From NCBI RefSeq assembly GCF_028583425.1, contig NC_072800.1, forward strand, positions 11,793,001 to 11,857,000: a DNA stretch of 64,000 bases. Reading direction: 5' to 3'. Below the pieces are notes generated by a model. The model saw only the letters and a program-made list of their open reading frames with translations. It made no database searches and was not told the origin of the DNA. Each line of letters opens with the position of its first letter. Within the stretch, counting starts at the first letter, position 1. Below, in pieces: positions 42,968 to 59,169 of this stretch. The stretch comes from Eublepharis macularius. Lineage: Eukaryota; Chordata; Lepidosauria; Squamata; Eublepharidae. The position numbers and the translations under genes are program-made.

Positions 42968-43654
42968 AGGGGTTAAACAGGAAAGTGTTCAAAGTAACAG
43001 AACAGAGTAACAGCCAGCAAACTTTCTGCTGCCTCTCTGAGCAGTGACTCAAGCCTCTCTTCCTTTCAGTCTCTCCCCAAGAACCTTTTCCCCTCCAACA
43101 GACTGATTGGCCCAGCATTCCACCCACTTCCATCAGCTGTTCCTCAAGAGAGCTGGGGCCAGTCTTGTCCATCACAGAAGGCTAGCCTCATTATAACAAT
43201 GTTTGTTAACTGGATGAAGGCTATCTGTAAATAACTGTGGGTTCAAAATGAGGTTCCGCCTTAACCCTTGGGTATTTTCCTCCAGGACAGTGGTTTTTCA
43301 CACTTTCTTCCCTAGGGAGTCCCTCTCCAAGTTGATTTGTTTGCCAAGGCACTACTGCATAGGATTTGGAGGGGTTTAACCTCCCCCCGCATTCATCTGG
43401 GTGAATGATAGACATAAAACACGCCAGATGCTCTCCTTCAGGTACATACTGCAGTGGAAGATTTGTAATGGAAGACAAACTAATTGCTGGTTTTCTCATT
43501 GAAGAACATCTAATAAGCTTCCCTAGGAACCAAATGTAAAAGGAATTAATGCTCTGGAGTATCAGAAATCCCGACAGCCAGGAAAATTGGCTTGGGATGG
43601 AGTTAACTTATAACCAAATAAAATTCTGTTACTAGAAGACTCAGGGGATAAACC
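42968..43654. other. no recognisable gene or repeat
   Basis: Short frames with no domain. Confidence 0.35.
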
Positions 43655-44530
43655 CAGTTTCAGGTGGCTAGCCATGTTGGTTTGCAGTAGAAAAGCAAGA
43701 TTCAGGTGCAGTAGCACCTTAAGAGACCAACTAGATTTTTGAGGTCTGCGCTTTAGAGTTAAAGCTCCCTTCATCAGACACACGAAGTGGAAAAAGGTAG
43801 GAGTCTTTATAATTCAATCCAGGCAGAGGGTGGGAGGGACGCTGCAAATTAGATTGTCAGGAAGCTAGCTATAATACGTTGTAATTTGGTTGACAGAACG
43901 TAGGTGTGAAGTGTGTAAAATATAATGCAAGAAAAATCCTATGATCCGATTCAACCCTGGGGGAGCCATTGTTCCAAATTTGCAAATAAGCTTAATTTAA
44001 GCCATCTCGCATTGTAATTTTTCTTTGAAGTTTTTTTTCTTAAGAACTGCTACTCTGGGGCCAGTGATGGAATGTCCTGACAGACCGAAACGTTCTTCCA
44101 CTGGTTTTGAATGTTGTGATTTTTTATATCAGATTTATGTCTATTCATTATTTTGCAAAGGGACTGACCTGTTTATCCAATATAGGAAGTTGACACTTGA
44201 TGCCATATATAATGTTTGAAGATGAACAAGTGAATGAGCCTGAGATGGTATCGCTGGTAGTGCTGGCTGGGTCCAATGACTGTGTTGTTGGAGTGAATAT
44301 GGGGGGCAGGGTTAGCATCCTGGTTTATTGCAGGCCAATATGACGTGGATCACTTAGTTTGACCCATCTCGAGCTATGTGCTTCTGATGTCGCACCTAAA
44401 TATGAAATAATTAATTTGCTCCTCTGCACAAAGGACACTCTACGCTGATTGCATCTCTAGGGGATTGGTATGTGAAGAACTTCTCTTTGGAACAATGAGT
44501 ATTTTAGGTCTAGTGTTTGTAACAGTACTA
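43655..44530 (-). mobile_element. Penelope-like remnant of a second family
   Basis: The minus-strand text near 44150-44080 reads like a PLE GIY-YIG domain (INGHKSDI-type segment) but with many breaks. The adjoining 43655-43790 has aggtggctagccatgttggt and agtagcaccttaagag, the same end motifs as the SINE-like family, plus a minus-strand CTGATGA box near 43776. This links the SINE-like family to PLE tails. It is a decayed fossil. Confidence 0.55.
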
Positions 44531-45390
44531 TGGTTGAGCAACATGTACAAGTTAGAAGTAGTCAATGTAACATCAAGCAAAAATAGCAAGATGCAACAGA
44601 GTTAAATATACAACAGGAGCATTTTGTTACATAGTGTATGTTTAGTGTATAATTTTCTTGTATCATAATGGTAACCTGACATTCGTTTTTTTCTACTTTC
44701 CCTTGTCTTTTTGAGCGAAGTTGCTGAGCTGACGGAATACCACTTCTTTGTTAATTAAGCAGCAATTCTTTAGATATACAAAACAAATGTTACAACAGGA
44801 ATTACCAAATTCTGTTACAGTAAAGCTGCAGACCGAAACATACTTACTAGGGAGTAAGTCCTGTTCATTTCAATGGGACATTGAACATTTAGTGCATATA
44901 TGCTTAGCACAGGACTTTATGAACAGTTCAAGACAATTGGTTTAATGCATAGGGAAAGTGAGGGGTCAGGGGACCCACTTCCAATCCAAGTTAGGAGAAG
45001 GGGAATGCTAAGGAAGTGCACCCCCTCAAGCTAACACATCCATTGTATTGGAGGTGTAAATGTGTTGCACATGGTATCAGCAAACCCACCATTTGGTGAT
45101 CCACCAAATACTCTGTCTCAACATAATTTTCAAAACCAGTCTTTAGAAATAATACAGGTAACTTTGAAAGCATGTCATTTTAACCATTATGTAACATTTC
45201 TGCAGCAAATGGCACAAGACTAAATATCACACAACAAGTTCAAATAGTTCTTGAAATTCCAGAAGAAGCTCCAGCCTTAAAAAACAAAAACATACGGTCA
45301 CATGGGCATACTCAAGTAGCTGGGTCCTTAACCATTTAGGCCGCTGGTTTCATACAAAACCAAATGCTACAATGCAGCAAGTTGCAGTTT
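44531..45390 (-). promoter_or_regulatory. ALG2: likely ALG2 3' UTR region
   Basis: It lies directly downstream of the ALG2 stop. An ATTAAA on the minus strand (44946-44941) is a possible poly(A) signal. A copy of the short dispersed repeat lies at 44845-44885. The transcript end is not determined by sequence alone. Confidence 0.35.
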
Positions 45391-46293
45391 TTATTTTATT
45401 AGGTTTTGAATATGTTGGTACAGCTTTTCACTGAATGCTTCTGAAGAAAACTTTTCCAAAACTCGAGCTCTTCCAGCAGCTCCCATCACCCTCTTTAAAG
45501 TGGGGTCTCTGACAAATTTCTCCATGGCTTCAGCAAACTGGTTTGGAAGAGGATTGCACAAGAAACCCGTCACATTGTTTGCGATAGATTCTAAAGGTCC
45601 ACCTGAATTTACTGCAATGACTGGGCATCTCATGTACATTGCCTCTAAAGGGACTATGCCAAAGTGCTCGTTGCTTGGTGTGTACAGCACACAAGTGCAG
45701 CCACTAAGAAGAGCGATCTTCTGTTGGTCTGAAAAAGACCGCAAGAAAGTGACCTGCTCGCCAATATTAAGCTTGGTAGTGACAAGTTTCAGTTCTTCAT
45801 AATACTCAACGTTTTCTTTAACTGCTTCATCGTATCCACCAGCCAAAACCAGATGAACCTCTCCCCACTCCTGAGCATCAAGTCTTCCACGAAGGTCATG
45901 TAAAGCTTCCAAAGCCAACATGAGATTTTTCTTCCGTTCGTATCTATTAATTGAAAGAAACAAGTACTTTTTCCTGCTGGGAACTATGCTGGCTGCATCT
46001 GCAGAAATCATGGCATCAAACATAGCGATGTTCAAAGATGGATACAAGACATCTGGATTTATGTGAGACAAGGACTTGAATGTCTCTTTGAAAACAGTCG
46101 CTGTGAAATAACTGTTGACGACAACGCAGTCGGCCATGCCAGTCGTATACTCTTCCAGCCAGTCCAGTGGGGCTCTGTAGAGGGATTTCCAAACAGATTC
46201 CCTCTTAGTCAAGAGCTGATCAGGGAAGTGACAGTAAAACAGAACCTTCTTACGGGTCCGGGCTAGACGGAGAACTGGAATGCATGCAGATAC
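45391..46293 (-). CDS. ALG2: ALG2 coding exon 2 with stop
   Basis: Begins GTA TCT GCA (VSAC) right after the acceptor and ends ATA AAA TAA. Open throughout. The frame upstream of 46293 is intronic. Confidence 0.97.
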   Translation of the reverse strand, partial: VSACIPVLRLARTRKKVLFYCHFPDQLLTKRESVWKSLYRAPLDWLEEYTTGMADCVVVNSYFTATVFKETFKSLSHINPDVLYPSLNIAMFDAMISADAASIVPSRKKYLFLSINRYERKKNLMLALEALHDLRGRLDAQEWGEVHLVLAGGYDEAVKENVEYYEELKLVTTKLNIGEQVTFLRSFSDQQKIALLSGCTCVLYTPSNEHFGIVPLEAMYMRCPVIAVNSGGPLESIANNVTGFLCNPLPNQFAEAMEKFVRDPTLKRVMGAAGRARVLEKFSSEAFSEKLYQHIQNLIK

Positions 46294-48566
46294 CTGGAGA
46301 GACACAGGAAAGATATTCAGTTCAAGTCCAGAAAGGATGCTCTTAAACATGTTGGGCATGAGCCACACCGTTACACTTTCTTCACTGGAGGACACTGCCA
46401 TTCAAGATGCAGTGAACTTGAGGATGTATAATCAAACACTGGAGGGGAAAAGCCATCAAAGCAACATACAACTCCAAAGCCCAGTGAGAAACAGCTCACA
46501 CTTAAGTTAGCTGAGACTGGGATAAAATCCTGGCACTCTTTTATTTCAGACTTGCCTCTGTACAGACTACATGAAATCTAACTGGGGAAATCGGTAGTTT
46601 GCTCCGCTATACAAAACAAAATAGCCATCCATTTTCACTTTGCACTTAATGGCTACAGCTTGTCTGACTTATGGGCTTATTTTAAAAAACTGCCCCAACC
46701 ACGGTATTAAGATCAAGTTCAAGAAATCCAGGCTAGACTTGTCAAGCTGCAGTCCTAAGACCACTTTCCTGGAAGTAAGCCCTACTGAACAAAACCGTGC
46801 AAAACTGAATTATTCACGGGGGCTTTTCAACACAGGTAATAAGGCTGTGCTGTAAGGAAATGCTTCGGAGAGATGCTTTGGTAAAGGGACTATAATGCGG
46901 CTGCAAGAATGCTCTCTGGGGATCAAGATCATCCAAACTATGGTATTCCCCATTACTATGTAAGGATGTGAAAGTTGGACAGCGAAGGAAGCTGACAGGA
47001 AGAAAATTGATTCATTTGAAATGTGGCGCTGGAGGAGAGTTTTGTAGATACCGTGGACAGCCAAAAAGACAAATAAATGGGTACTAGATCAAATCAAGCT
47101 TGAATTATCCCTAGATGCTAAAATGACAAAACTGAGGCTGTCATATTTTGGGCACATCATGAGAAGACCAGATTCACTGGAAGTTAATAATGCTAGGAAA
47201 AGTGGAAGGCAGTAGGAAAAGAGACAGACCTAAAATGAGATGGCTTGACTCAATAAAAGAAGCTCATCCTCCAGTTTGCAGGATCTGAGCAAGTCTATTC
47301 ATGACAAGACGTTCTGGAGGTCTTTCCTTCATAGGGTCACCGTAGGTCAGAGGCAACTTGACAGCACGTAACAAACACACAAGTCTGCTCCTACTCGGTT
47401 GTTTCTGTGTGGTTTTTCCTCATTTATATCCTGCTTTTCTCCCCAGTGGGGACCAAACCTGCTTACCTTGAATAGGCTGACAGTGTGTGACTGGCCCAAG
47501 GCCACCAGTGAGCTTCCGTGACAGGGCGGGGAATGGAACCTGGATCCAGGGTTTCCACATCCCTATACCCTGCTGGCAGGAGGGGGGCTGGCACTTACCT
47601 CGTGCTGGTGGCGTGCTCTTTCTTCATGCACGCACAAAGAGCGCATGCACTCTGAGGCCTGAGCAATGCCATCACTCCCAGAAGTCATGTCATTGCACTA
47701 GCCACAGCAGTGCTCCTGTACTCTATGTGGAGCAGATTCAACCCGTTTGGGGCCAAAATCAGCCCCCAACAAAGTGCAAGAGCACTTACTTCTGTGGCCA
47801 GAGCACGCTATCACTTCCAGGAGTGACGTTGTTGTGCCCCCTGGGAGCGTGCGCCGGGCATGTTCCTGGTGACGGGCAAGCTCTGGGGCTTGCCACCTTC
47901 TACCGATTGCTGGCAGATTGATAGGCAAGGGGACAAACCCCTGGAAGTTCGCCTGCCACTGGCAGACACCTGGGAACCCTGTGGATCACCCAAATCCTAG
48001 CCCATTACTCCAGCCACTGTATTCTGCAGCCCACCCAGGTCCAGGTTGGGAAATTCAAGAGCTTGGGGAAGGGAAGGACTTCAGCGGAACATAAAGCCAG
48101 AGAGAGCCCCCCCCCAACTTCCAAAGCAGCCATGTTCTCTAGGGGAACTCCTCCCTGTGTCCTGGAGCTCAGTCATGATTCCGGGAGATCTCCAGCCACC
48201 CCCTGGAGGTTGGCAACTACGAACCACCCAGACCTGGTCGCAGACGAAGACGTCGAACTCCTCCCCGCTGAGCAGCAGCACGTGCAAGGCCAGCCAGATC
48301 ATGCGCAGAGCGGCGCAGAGCGCGTGGCCCCTTCCCAGGATGCTCCGCGGCAGCCAGCCACCCGCGGTCCGCACCTCCAGCTGGCGCGTCTCCGAGAAGC
48401 AGCGCGCCGGGTCGTAGCGCGGCGTCCAGATCTGCACGCGGCAGCCGCGCGCGCGCAGCGCCAGGGCCGCGTCGACCACCAGCCGCTCCGCGCCGCCCAG
48501 GCCCAGATCCGGGTGCAGGAAAAACACCGACGGGCCGCCCCGCGGCGCGCCCCCCTCAGCGGCCAT
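45391..48566 (-). CDS. ALG2: alpha-1,3/1,6-mannosyltransferase ALG2
   Basis: ALG2 adds the second and third mannoses to the dolichol-linked N-glycan precursor on the cytosolic face of the ER. Two coding exons join cleanly: exon 1 48566-48234 (111 codons) and exon 2 46293-45391 (300 codons plus stop), giving 411 aa against about 416 in human. The ATG at 48566 begins MAAEGG. Residues 24-31 are GGAERLVV, the GT-B donor-side glycine motif; 225-234 SINRYERKKN and 320-328 EHFGIVPLE form the GT4 core, the latter being the E-x7-E pair (E320, E328). A hydrophobic stretch at 89-99 fits membrane association. The intron donor is CAG|GTCTGG, which is weak; the acceptor is CTCTCCAG|GTATC. It shares a promoter with SEC61B. 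The protein matches the vertebrate family throughout; the identification is very secure. Confidence 0.97.
46735..46805 (+). repeat. short dispersed repeat in ALG2 intron
   Basis: ctgcagtcctaagaccactt and ggaagtaagccctactgaac match the family at 3425. Confidence 0.5.
46925..47375 (+). mobile_element. BovB/RTE LINE 3' end in ALG2 intron
   Basis: The longest BovB fragment here: it reads back to the ggatgtgaaagttggacagc and atgtggcgctggaggagag segments upstream of the RRPDSLE and VEGSRKR regions, and ends in the acttgacagcacgtaacaaa tail. It lies antisense to ALG2. Confidence 0.85.
47545..48219. repeat. CRE-type dispersed repeats abutting ALG2 exon 1
   Basis: 47545-48000 is a near-complete copy with decayed CRE sites. 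48020-48219 is a second, short copy ending ccctggaggttggcaac at 48219. That end lies only 14 bp from the exon 1 donor at 48233. Confidence 0.65.
48234..48566 (-). CDS. ALG2: ALG2 coding exon 1
   Basis: 111 codons from ATG (48566-48564) to CAG, encoding the N-terminal half of the first Rossmann domain. Phase 0 at the exon end. GC-rich. Confidence 0.95.
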
Positions 48567-48935
48567 GGCGCCCAGGCTTCCGGGGTGCGTGGCCCCGCCC
48601 CAATGCGCACGCGCGGCTTCCCCTCCTACGGCCACATCATCCTTCGTTTGGCTAAGGCGGCTAAAGAACTGCCTGTTTCCGCAACGCGATCGTGGCGCGG
48701 CCCGAAGGGTGGGAAAGGACGCTCCCGTCGGTAGCCTCGCTGGGGGGAGCGCGTTTTTTTCCCGGGCCACACTGTCCGCGGTCGGGGGAAGAAAAGTTCG
48801 TGACAGGCGCTGAGGTGGGCAGTCGGTCCGAGAGGTCCTACGTGGCAGGAGCGGCGCGAGGCCCCCTCTTCGGTGGCTGAGAGGCTGCGCGGCGGAGGCT
48901 CCTTTCGTCCGCGGAGGGTCGACGACGCCATCGCC
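48567..48935. promoter_or_regulatory. bidirectional CpG-island promoter ALG2/SEC61B
   Basis: It is the 369 bp between the two start codons, within a CpG-rich tract of about 48240-49260. Visible sites are CCCCGCCCC (48593-48601), CCAAT (48600-48604), and TGCGCACGCGCG (48604-48615), which fits the NRF1 consensus. No TATA box is seen, as expected for housekeeping genes. Transcription starts must lie within it, their exact positions unknown. Confidence 0.8.
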
Positions 48936-53905
<4,970 letters not shown>

Positions 53906-54165
53906 ATTTGGCTAGTCCCATCAGCCAACTTGAAAACTGCAGTCTGGACCAAAAGTATAATGGATTTTCAGGTTTCTTTTCCTTTGGTACATCCTTCTAG
54001 ATCAGTTGAAGACAACTCTTGCCTTTTGGTTGGCTCTGGTGTTAAATGGACTCTTAAACTTCCTCCTTGGGGTTTTTGATTCCTTTCTGTCAGAAGTCGT
54101 GATGTCTGTGCGTACACACTTGCAGTTGGTTTCATTAAAATTTGTATACATAAAGCGATGTGTTT
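53906..54165 (+). terminator. SEC61B: SEC61B 3' UTR and poly(A) site
   Basis: ATTAAA at 54134-54139 is followed about 20 bases later by the GT-rich gatgtgtttggtgttcttgt, a good downstream element. The UTR would be about 250 bases. An AATAAA at 54469 is a less convincing alternative in repeat-like sequence. Confidence 0.6.
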
Positions 54166-54399
54166 GGTGTTCTTGTGTAAGTGTCATGATTTGGTGGCAG
54201 ATCTTTTTAGATACCAAGGGTTGGATCTTACTAGCTTTTGGGCTTTATCTCAGGAAGCATTGGATCATGATACCAGCATGTTTTATTGATATACGCTGAA
54301 GACACTGTATATTCAAATTAAACTCTTACTATAATGTGAAAGTTAAGGCTTCTTCTGTGTCTTGCAGGTGTGACACAGTCATTTCTCTGTATAAACACG

Positions 54400-54740
54400 T
54401 TACGTTTATTTTATTATTGGTTATAGAACATGTTCCTGTCATAGTATTCAAAGCATTCTAACAATCTAAATAAAGCACAATAAACAATAAAAACATTAAA
54501 ATTCACAATGCTCCTAAATAACAACTACAGTTCATATGAAATTTCTGGTTTGGCCCACAATATAGCTAAGCCTTGAAACACTGTAGCCATAAGATCCTTT
54601 CTGGGCAGGGCCTTCCTAACATTGGCCCAAGCAACAAGAGGCCCTGCCCCATTTACTCATGACTTTTCTTGGAGGAGAGGATCTGGAACACATCTTCCCT
54701 AGGCCCATCTCAGTGCAATTTTAAATATTTAATGTTAGCA
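54400..54740 (-). mobile_element. possible LINE 3' UTR remnant
   Basis: It has tttattttattattggttat and aaacattaaaattcacaatg, followed by ctgggcagggccttcctaac. It reads like the UTR of an L2/CR1-type LINE, minus strand, but the call is weak. Confidence 0.4.
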
Positions 54741-55124
54741 AGGGAAGGCAAATATATCATGTACAAGCACTGGGCTTTGTCCATGCTTCATACCCCACAT
54801 CAGACATAGATTTGTGGCATAACAGACCTGACAATATAGATACACAGATGGCATTTACATATATGGAGCAGCAAATTTCCCATAGAAAAATACAGCCTTG
54901 GAAAATATTCTGCTCTGAGTCCCTGGAGGTTTGGGAGGCCTATTACAGCAACTTCCAAAGCGCCTTCAAGGGCAGTTCATTATACATGGCAAGAATAAGT
55001 TACCTATGCATGAGGGGAAAATGCTTCTATGAGGAAAGGGAGCAAGCGATTGCTACTCAAGTATCAGGTAGCACCACAGGGTCTTTGGCTCACTGTTCTC
55101 CAGCAATCAATGCTTGTGCAAATT

Positions 55125-55258
55125 TGTTTGACACCGAGAGATCTCTTGTCTTTCAGTGCTACACCTCTGAAGATGCCAGTCACAGCTGCTGGCGAAACGT
55201 CAGGAACTACAATGCCAAGACCACGGCCATACAGCCCGGAAAATCCACAACAACCATC
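55125..55258 (+). mobile_element. short Penelope-like insertion
   Basis: A 12-bp perfect duplication, cttgtgcaaatt, flanks it (55113-55124 and 55259-55270). Only the PLE tail is present, ending aaaatccacaacaaccatc. Confidence 0.9.
55163..55206 (+). ncRNA. hammerhead-ribozyme-like core in PLE tail
   Basis: Stem I CCT (55164-55166), CTGAAGA (55167-55173), T, stem II GCCAGT (55175-55180) with GCTGGC (55188-55193, one G-U pair), GAAA (55194-55197), CGTC (55198-55201), AGG (55202-55204). The core is complete. Confidence 0.75.
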
Positions 55259-55270
55259 CTTGTGCAAATT

Positions 55271-55799
55271 ACTGAACTCCAGTATAAGTAAACACATTCA
55301 GGGCTACAAAAAGGCCTGCTCGTATGTAGACCAGATGTTTGCACAGTATGTTCTGACAATGCTTTCATATATCCATTGTTGGAGCAGACTTCTCTAAGGA
55401 TTGCTTCCAAGAAATTTTCCTTTGAAGTAGTAGAGAAATTGTGGAAAAAACCACCTGGAGAGTGAAATGCTGTCTTGCTGATCAATTGGTTGCTTTGTCT
55501 TTTGAAAACTTTTGGGATTGTTGTTCAGAGAGCTGCTTGGAGGAGAGCTGTTCAGGTGTATTAAGTCATTAGCTAAAGAAATCTGTCTTTTACTTGGACA
55601 GCTCTTTGGAGATTTGTTCTTTTCTCCTCCAGGCAACCAATTCTGTCATCAGGGCGAATTTGCCCACCAACAGCAAACTGTCAAGTCTCTTCAGCACCTC
55701 TTGTATTTCAGATGTTTTTGATGGCTCATCGAGAGATCATTCACACTGTGTTTCCTCAGCAACTAATTGCAACAGGAGTTTGAGCATCAAGAAATGGGG
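55271..55799. other. no gene supported
   Basis: Overlapping frames of 60-120 codons occur on both strands without a recognisable domain. Confidence 0.35.
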
Positions 55800-56340
55800 A
55801 ATAAGTTGACATGGCAGCAGCAGAACAAACGAGGACACGTTTGCTGTCATGTAAAAATGCCTGGCAGTGTACTGCAGCAGAGATCTTTTGGATCTGTGTC
55901 ATAAATGGTTTGGTTGGTTTCTAATTTGTTGGACAGATTTAATCAAACAAAAATGGGTTTAGTGTTAGAACCTGACACTGCATCAGCAAGAATTGGAACA
56001 ATCACTTCTGATCTGCAGCCTCTTTGCTCCTGAGTTCATCTCATTCCTCTAGAGACAAGACGATTAAATCGAATTGTGCTTCGGAAGGCAATGCTGAGAG
56101 GCCAAGAGCTGCCGAACAATGATTACTTTAACTAAAGCAGATCGCTTCTGTAGTGACACAATCCAGACCTGACTTGCCATACTTTTGCCATTGGAGAGCC
56201 ACCATTTCCTCACACTGCACCTTAAAAAAGCCCGGTGCTTTCAACCATTGAGTGCTTTGATTCTCAAACTGATCAGCACTGGCCAAAGGAAAGCCATTTC
56301 AGGTTCAATTCATTTAAGTTACTACAGAAGAGGTTACTTC
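55800..56340. promoter_or_regulatory. candidate conserved non-coding block
   Basis: The block is repeat-free, with gacgattaaatcgaattgtg, caatgattactttaactaaa and catcagcaagaattggaaca. No coding potential. Inference only. Confidence 0.35.
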
Positions 56341-56439
56341 TGAAAAGGGCATTTTTCTCAATTATTTTAGGTTCTTAGAAATAGCTGTTCTCATCTGTTC
56401 ATATTCCCTTTTTGAAGCTGTCCTTGTTAGAGAGTCAGA

Positions 56440-56580
56440 CTAGGATCTAGGAGATCTGGGTTCGAATCCCTACTCTGCCATGAAAGCTTGCTGGGTGATG
56501 TTGGCCTGGTCACATCCTTTAAGCCTAACCTCCCTCAGGGTTGTTGTGAGGATAGCGTAGAGGAGGAGTGAGTGATGTAA
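56440..56580 (+). mobile_element. MIR/tRNA-type SINE remnant
   Basis: gatctgggttcgaatcccta is a B-box-like match, followed by gctgggtgatgttggcctgg and agggttgttgtgagga, typical of a core-SINE. Confidence 0.65.
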
Positions 56581-56689
56581 GCAGTTTTGGGTCCTTGCTG
56601 GTGCCGGGGGGGTGGGGTGGGGCTGCCAAATCAGTTTTCTAGAGCCTGTTGTATTTTGTCACACAATGGGCTTGGTTGCTAGTAAAAAA

Positions 56690-57190
56690 ATATATATATA
56701 TATTCTGCCCTCCCTGCAAACGGGCTCAGGGCGGATTACATCAGTTAAAAACTCAGTCACAACAATAACAGCAACAGTCTAAAATGATTAAAAACCATAA
56801 AACATTTTAAAATCTCAATTTACATAACAAATAAGCAGAATTTCAAGAGGCGGCAACCACAATAGAGCTCTTACTTAACTTCACTTGGATAGAAACCCCA
56901 TAGGCAATATTGATATCATTTCCAGGTGTGATTATCTATTAAGCTGTTTAAAAAACACAGAATGGTGGTAAAAACGTCTGGTGGGGGAAGGATTTAAGCA
57001 TTCATCTACTCCATCCCCCTACATGGCCAGTGGAGGCCTGGCCCAGCCTCAACCATATGCCTGGCAGAACATCTCTGTCTTACTGGCCCAGCAAAAGGAC
57101 AACAAATCCTGCTGGGCTCTGGTTTCAAGAGACGGTTCCACCAGGCCGGGGCGAGGACCAAAAAGGCTCTGGCTCTGGTCAAGGCCAGAT
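56690..57190 (-). mobile_element. L2/CR1-group LINE 3' end
   Basis: A (ta)n run is followed by ctgcaaacgggctcagggcg, the UTR, and from 57010 a piece matching the 14680-14800 region (caggccggggcgaggaccaa). Confidence 0.7.
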
Positions 57191-58124
57191 TAATAAAGAA
57201 ATAAATAAGGCCCTGTTACTGTGTTCTGGACAGTGGTTGCAGCACATCCCGTAGCAGTAAACAAATGGTAGGCGGCCAGTGTGAATACTTTCTTCTTCCT
57301 TTCCTCTGTATTCAGTCTGTAGTGGCTTCAACAGACCTGTGTGAGGACTGCTGTGTTTAGTTTATTGCTAGAATTAACATTCTCTGGCCTATTTAATCCA
57401 TTTGACTACACAATTGTATTTTAATGGCATACTGAGTTAATTTTTTAAATATTCTGTGCCTCTTAAAAGGAATGTAGTGAAATACCAGGAGAAACAGAAC
57501 GGGGCTATTTATGAGAAGGTAAGAACTAAAGATGAAGGTACAATGCAATATATTTTGTACCAGATAAGTAAATAAGTAATCTTATGTGGTTGTCAGTTAT
57601 TCTGTGGTGAAATAGAGACAAAGCTATATGAATGACTAAATGTTAACAACAGACCTTCCCTCTCAGGCTGCTGTGTTTCACCACAATGGTGGTGTTATAA
57701 TGACAAGCAGTGTCAAACCAGGTGATTTCCACCCCCTCTGTAAATATTACTTGGTATAACACAAGGCAGTTATATAATTTGTGTTTATTAGGAACTCACT
57801 GGGAAAACTTAGACGATCCATTCTCTCTCAACTCTGGCTCCCCATTCGTACATTCATTCATTACAACGATGCCGACCTATCATGCGATTGTAAAGCTACT
57901 GAGATAATTGTGTGAAGCCCTTTGAACACTTGAAAGTGCTGTATAAAAGCTAAATATCTATTATATTTAAAACAAATTCTTACATAACATGGAATTCATT
58001 ACCGCGGCAAGCTTGGAAAGTTGGTAGCTGGAGTAAACAATGTACGACAACTTCCCTCTGCCTTTTCATGGAGAATCCCCACACGTACATTAGATGGAGG
58101 CCGTGGAGGGTTCCTACCCCATTA
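57191..58124. other. no recognisable gene or repeat
   Basis: Only short frames and AT-leaning sequence. Confidence 0.35.
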
Positions 58125-58320
58125 CCGCAAACCGTGTGCATTATGTGCCATCAAGTCACCTCCGACCTATGGCGACCCTATGAATGAAAGACCTCCAAAA
58201 CATTCTATCATCAGCAGACTTGCTCAGATCCTGCAAACTGGAGGACGTGGCTTCTTTTATTGAGTCCAGCCATCTCATTTTAGGTCTTTCTCTTTTCCTA
58301 CTACCTTCCGCTGCTGCAAA
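58125..58320 (-). mobile_element. BovB/RTE LINE 3' tail
   Basis: It starts tgtgccatcaagtcacctcc, then ctatggcgaccctatgaatg and tgcaaactggaggacgtggc, the inverted BovB end. Confidence 0.8.
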
Positions 58321-59169
58321 CTACTCTGTGATTATAGTCCTTCCCTTGCATGGCATACAATGCTGGGGCAATGCATGCTGGGAATAGAGTTTGTTCCTTT
58401 TTGATGTGCTCTGTGGCATCACTGGTTACCCAGCAACAGGCCTGGCTTGCTGGGAGGCAGGCACACTTGGTGTGTGCCAGTTGGTGAGCTCCTGTAGCCA
58501 CACTCAGGGGTGAACCCGGTTGGAGCAGGGACTTCAAGTGGAGAAAGGTTCTGGCCCCACTTATAAGGCAAGCTTCTTTTCTCTCCAGGATTGGGAAGTG
58601 GGGAGGGGGCCAGGGGAGCTAACAAGTGTGCTTTTTTTGACTGGCTAAAAGAGGGAATTCTGGGAACATTTACATGCAACGAAATAGTTACTTTTTGGAA
58701 CTGGGCTTTTGGCCAAAACTGGATCAATCTGAACTAAGGAATGGGAAATGTTAATGGGGGGAATCTCTGTTGGCAGAAACACCGATGCAACAGGATTCTT
58801 TGTGTCTAAATGAACCCTGATGAATAGTTCAAGAGGTCCCAAATAACGGTTTGGTTGCTGATACTGGGATAATCCGGCTTCCTCTCTGGATCTATTCTTC
58901 CTTAGTAAATATGATGTCATCACTTCATCAGGCACGTTCGTACTTTTTCTGCGAGCTCCTGGCTTTTTGAGGTGCTAATGGCCAGGAAGATTGTTTCTTG
59001 GCTGTATGTGACTAGCAGCCAGACACTGCAATTCTAAGCAGAGGGACACCCTTTTAAGCCTCTTGACTTTAATGGCCTTGGAAATGTGTCGCTCTGCCTA
59101 GGGCTGCCCTGAGAATCTGGCCCTGTGCCTTCAAGGAGGAGAAGGAAGGAAGCCTGCAAACATGCCACC
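58321..59169. other. no recognisable gene or repeat
   Basis: Short frames on both strands without domain. 59020-59075 resembles the short dispersed repeat at 3425. Confidence 0.35.

Noticed and set aside
48063-48734. 223-codon plus-strand frame opposite ALG2 exon 1
   Set aside because: It is an antisense shadow in a GC-rich tract; the minus strand has clear ALG2 homology.
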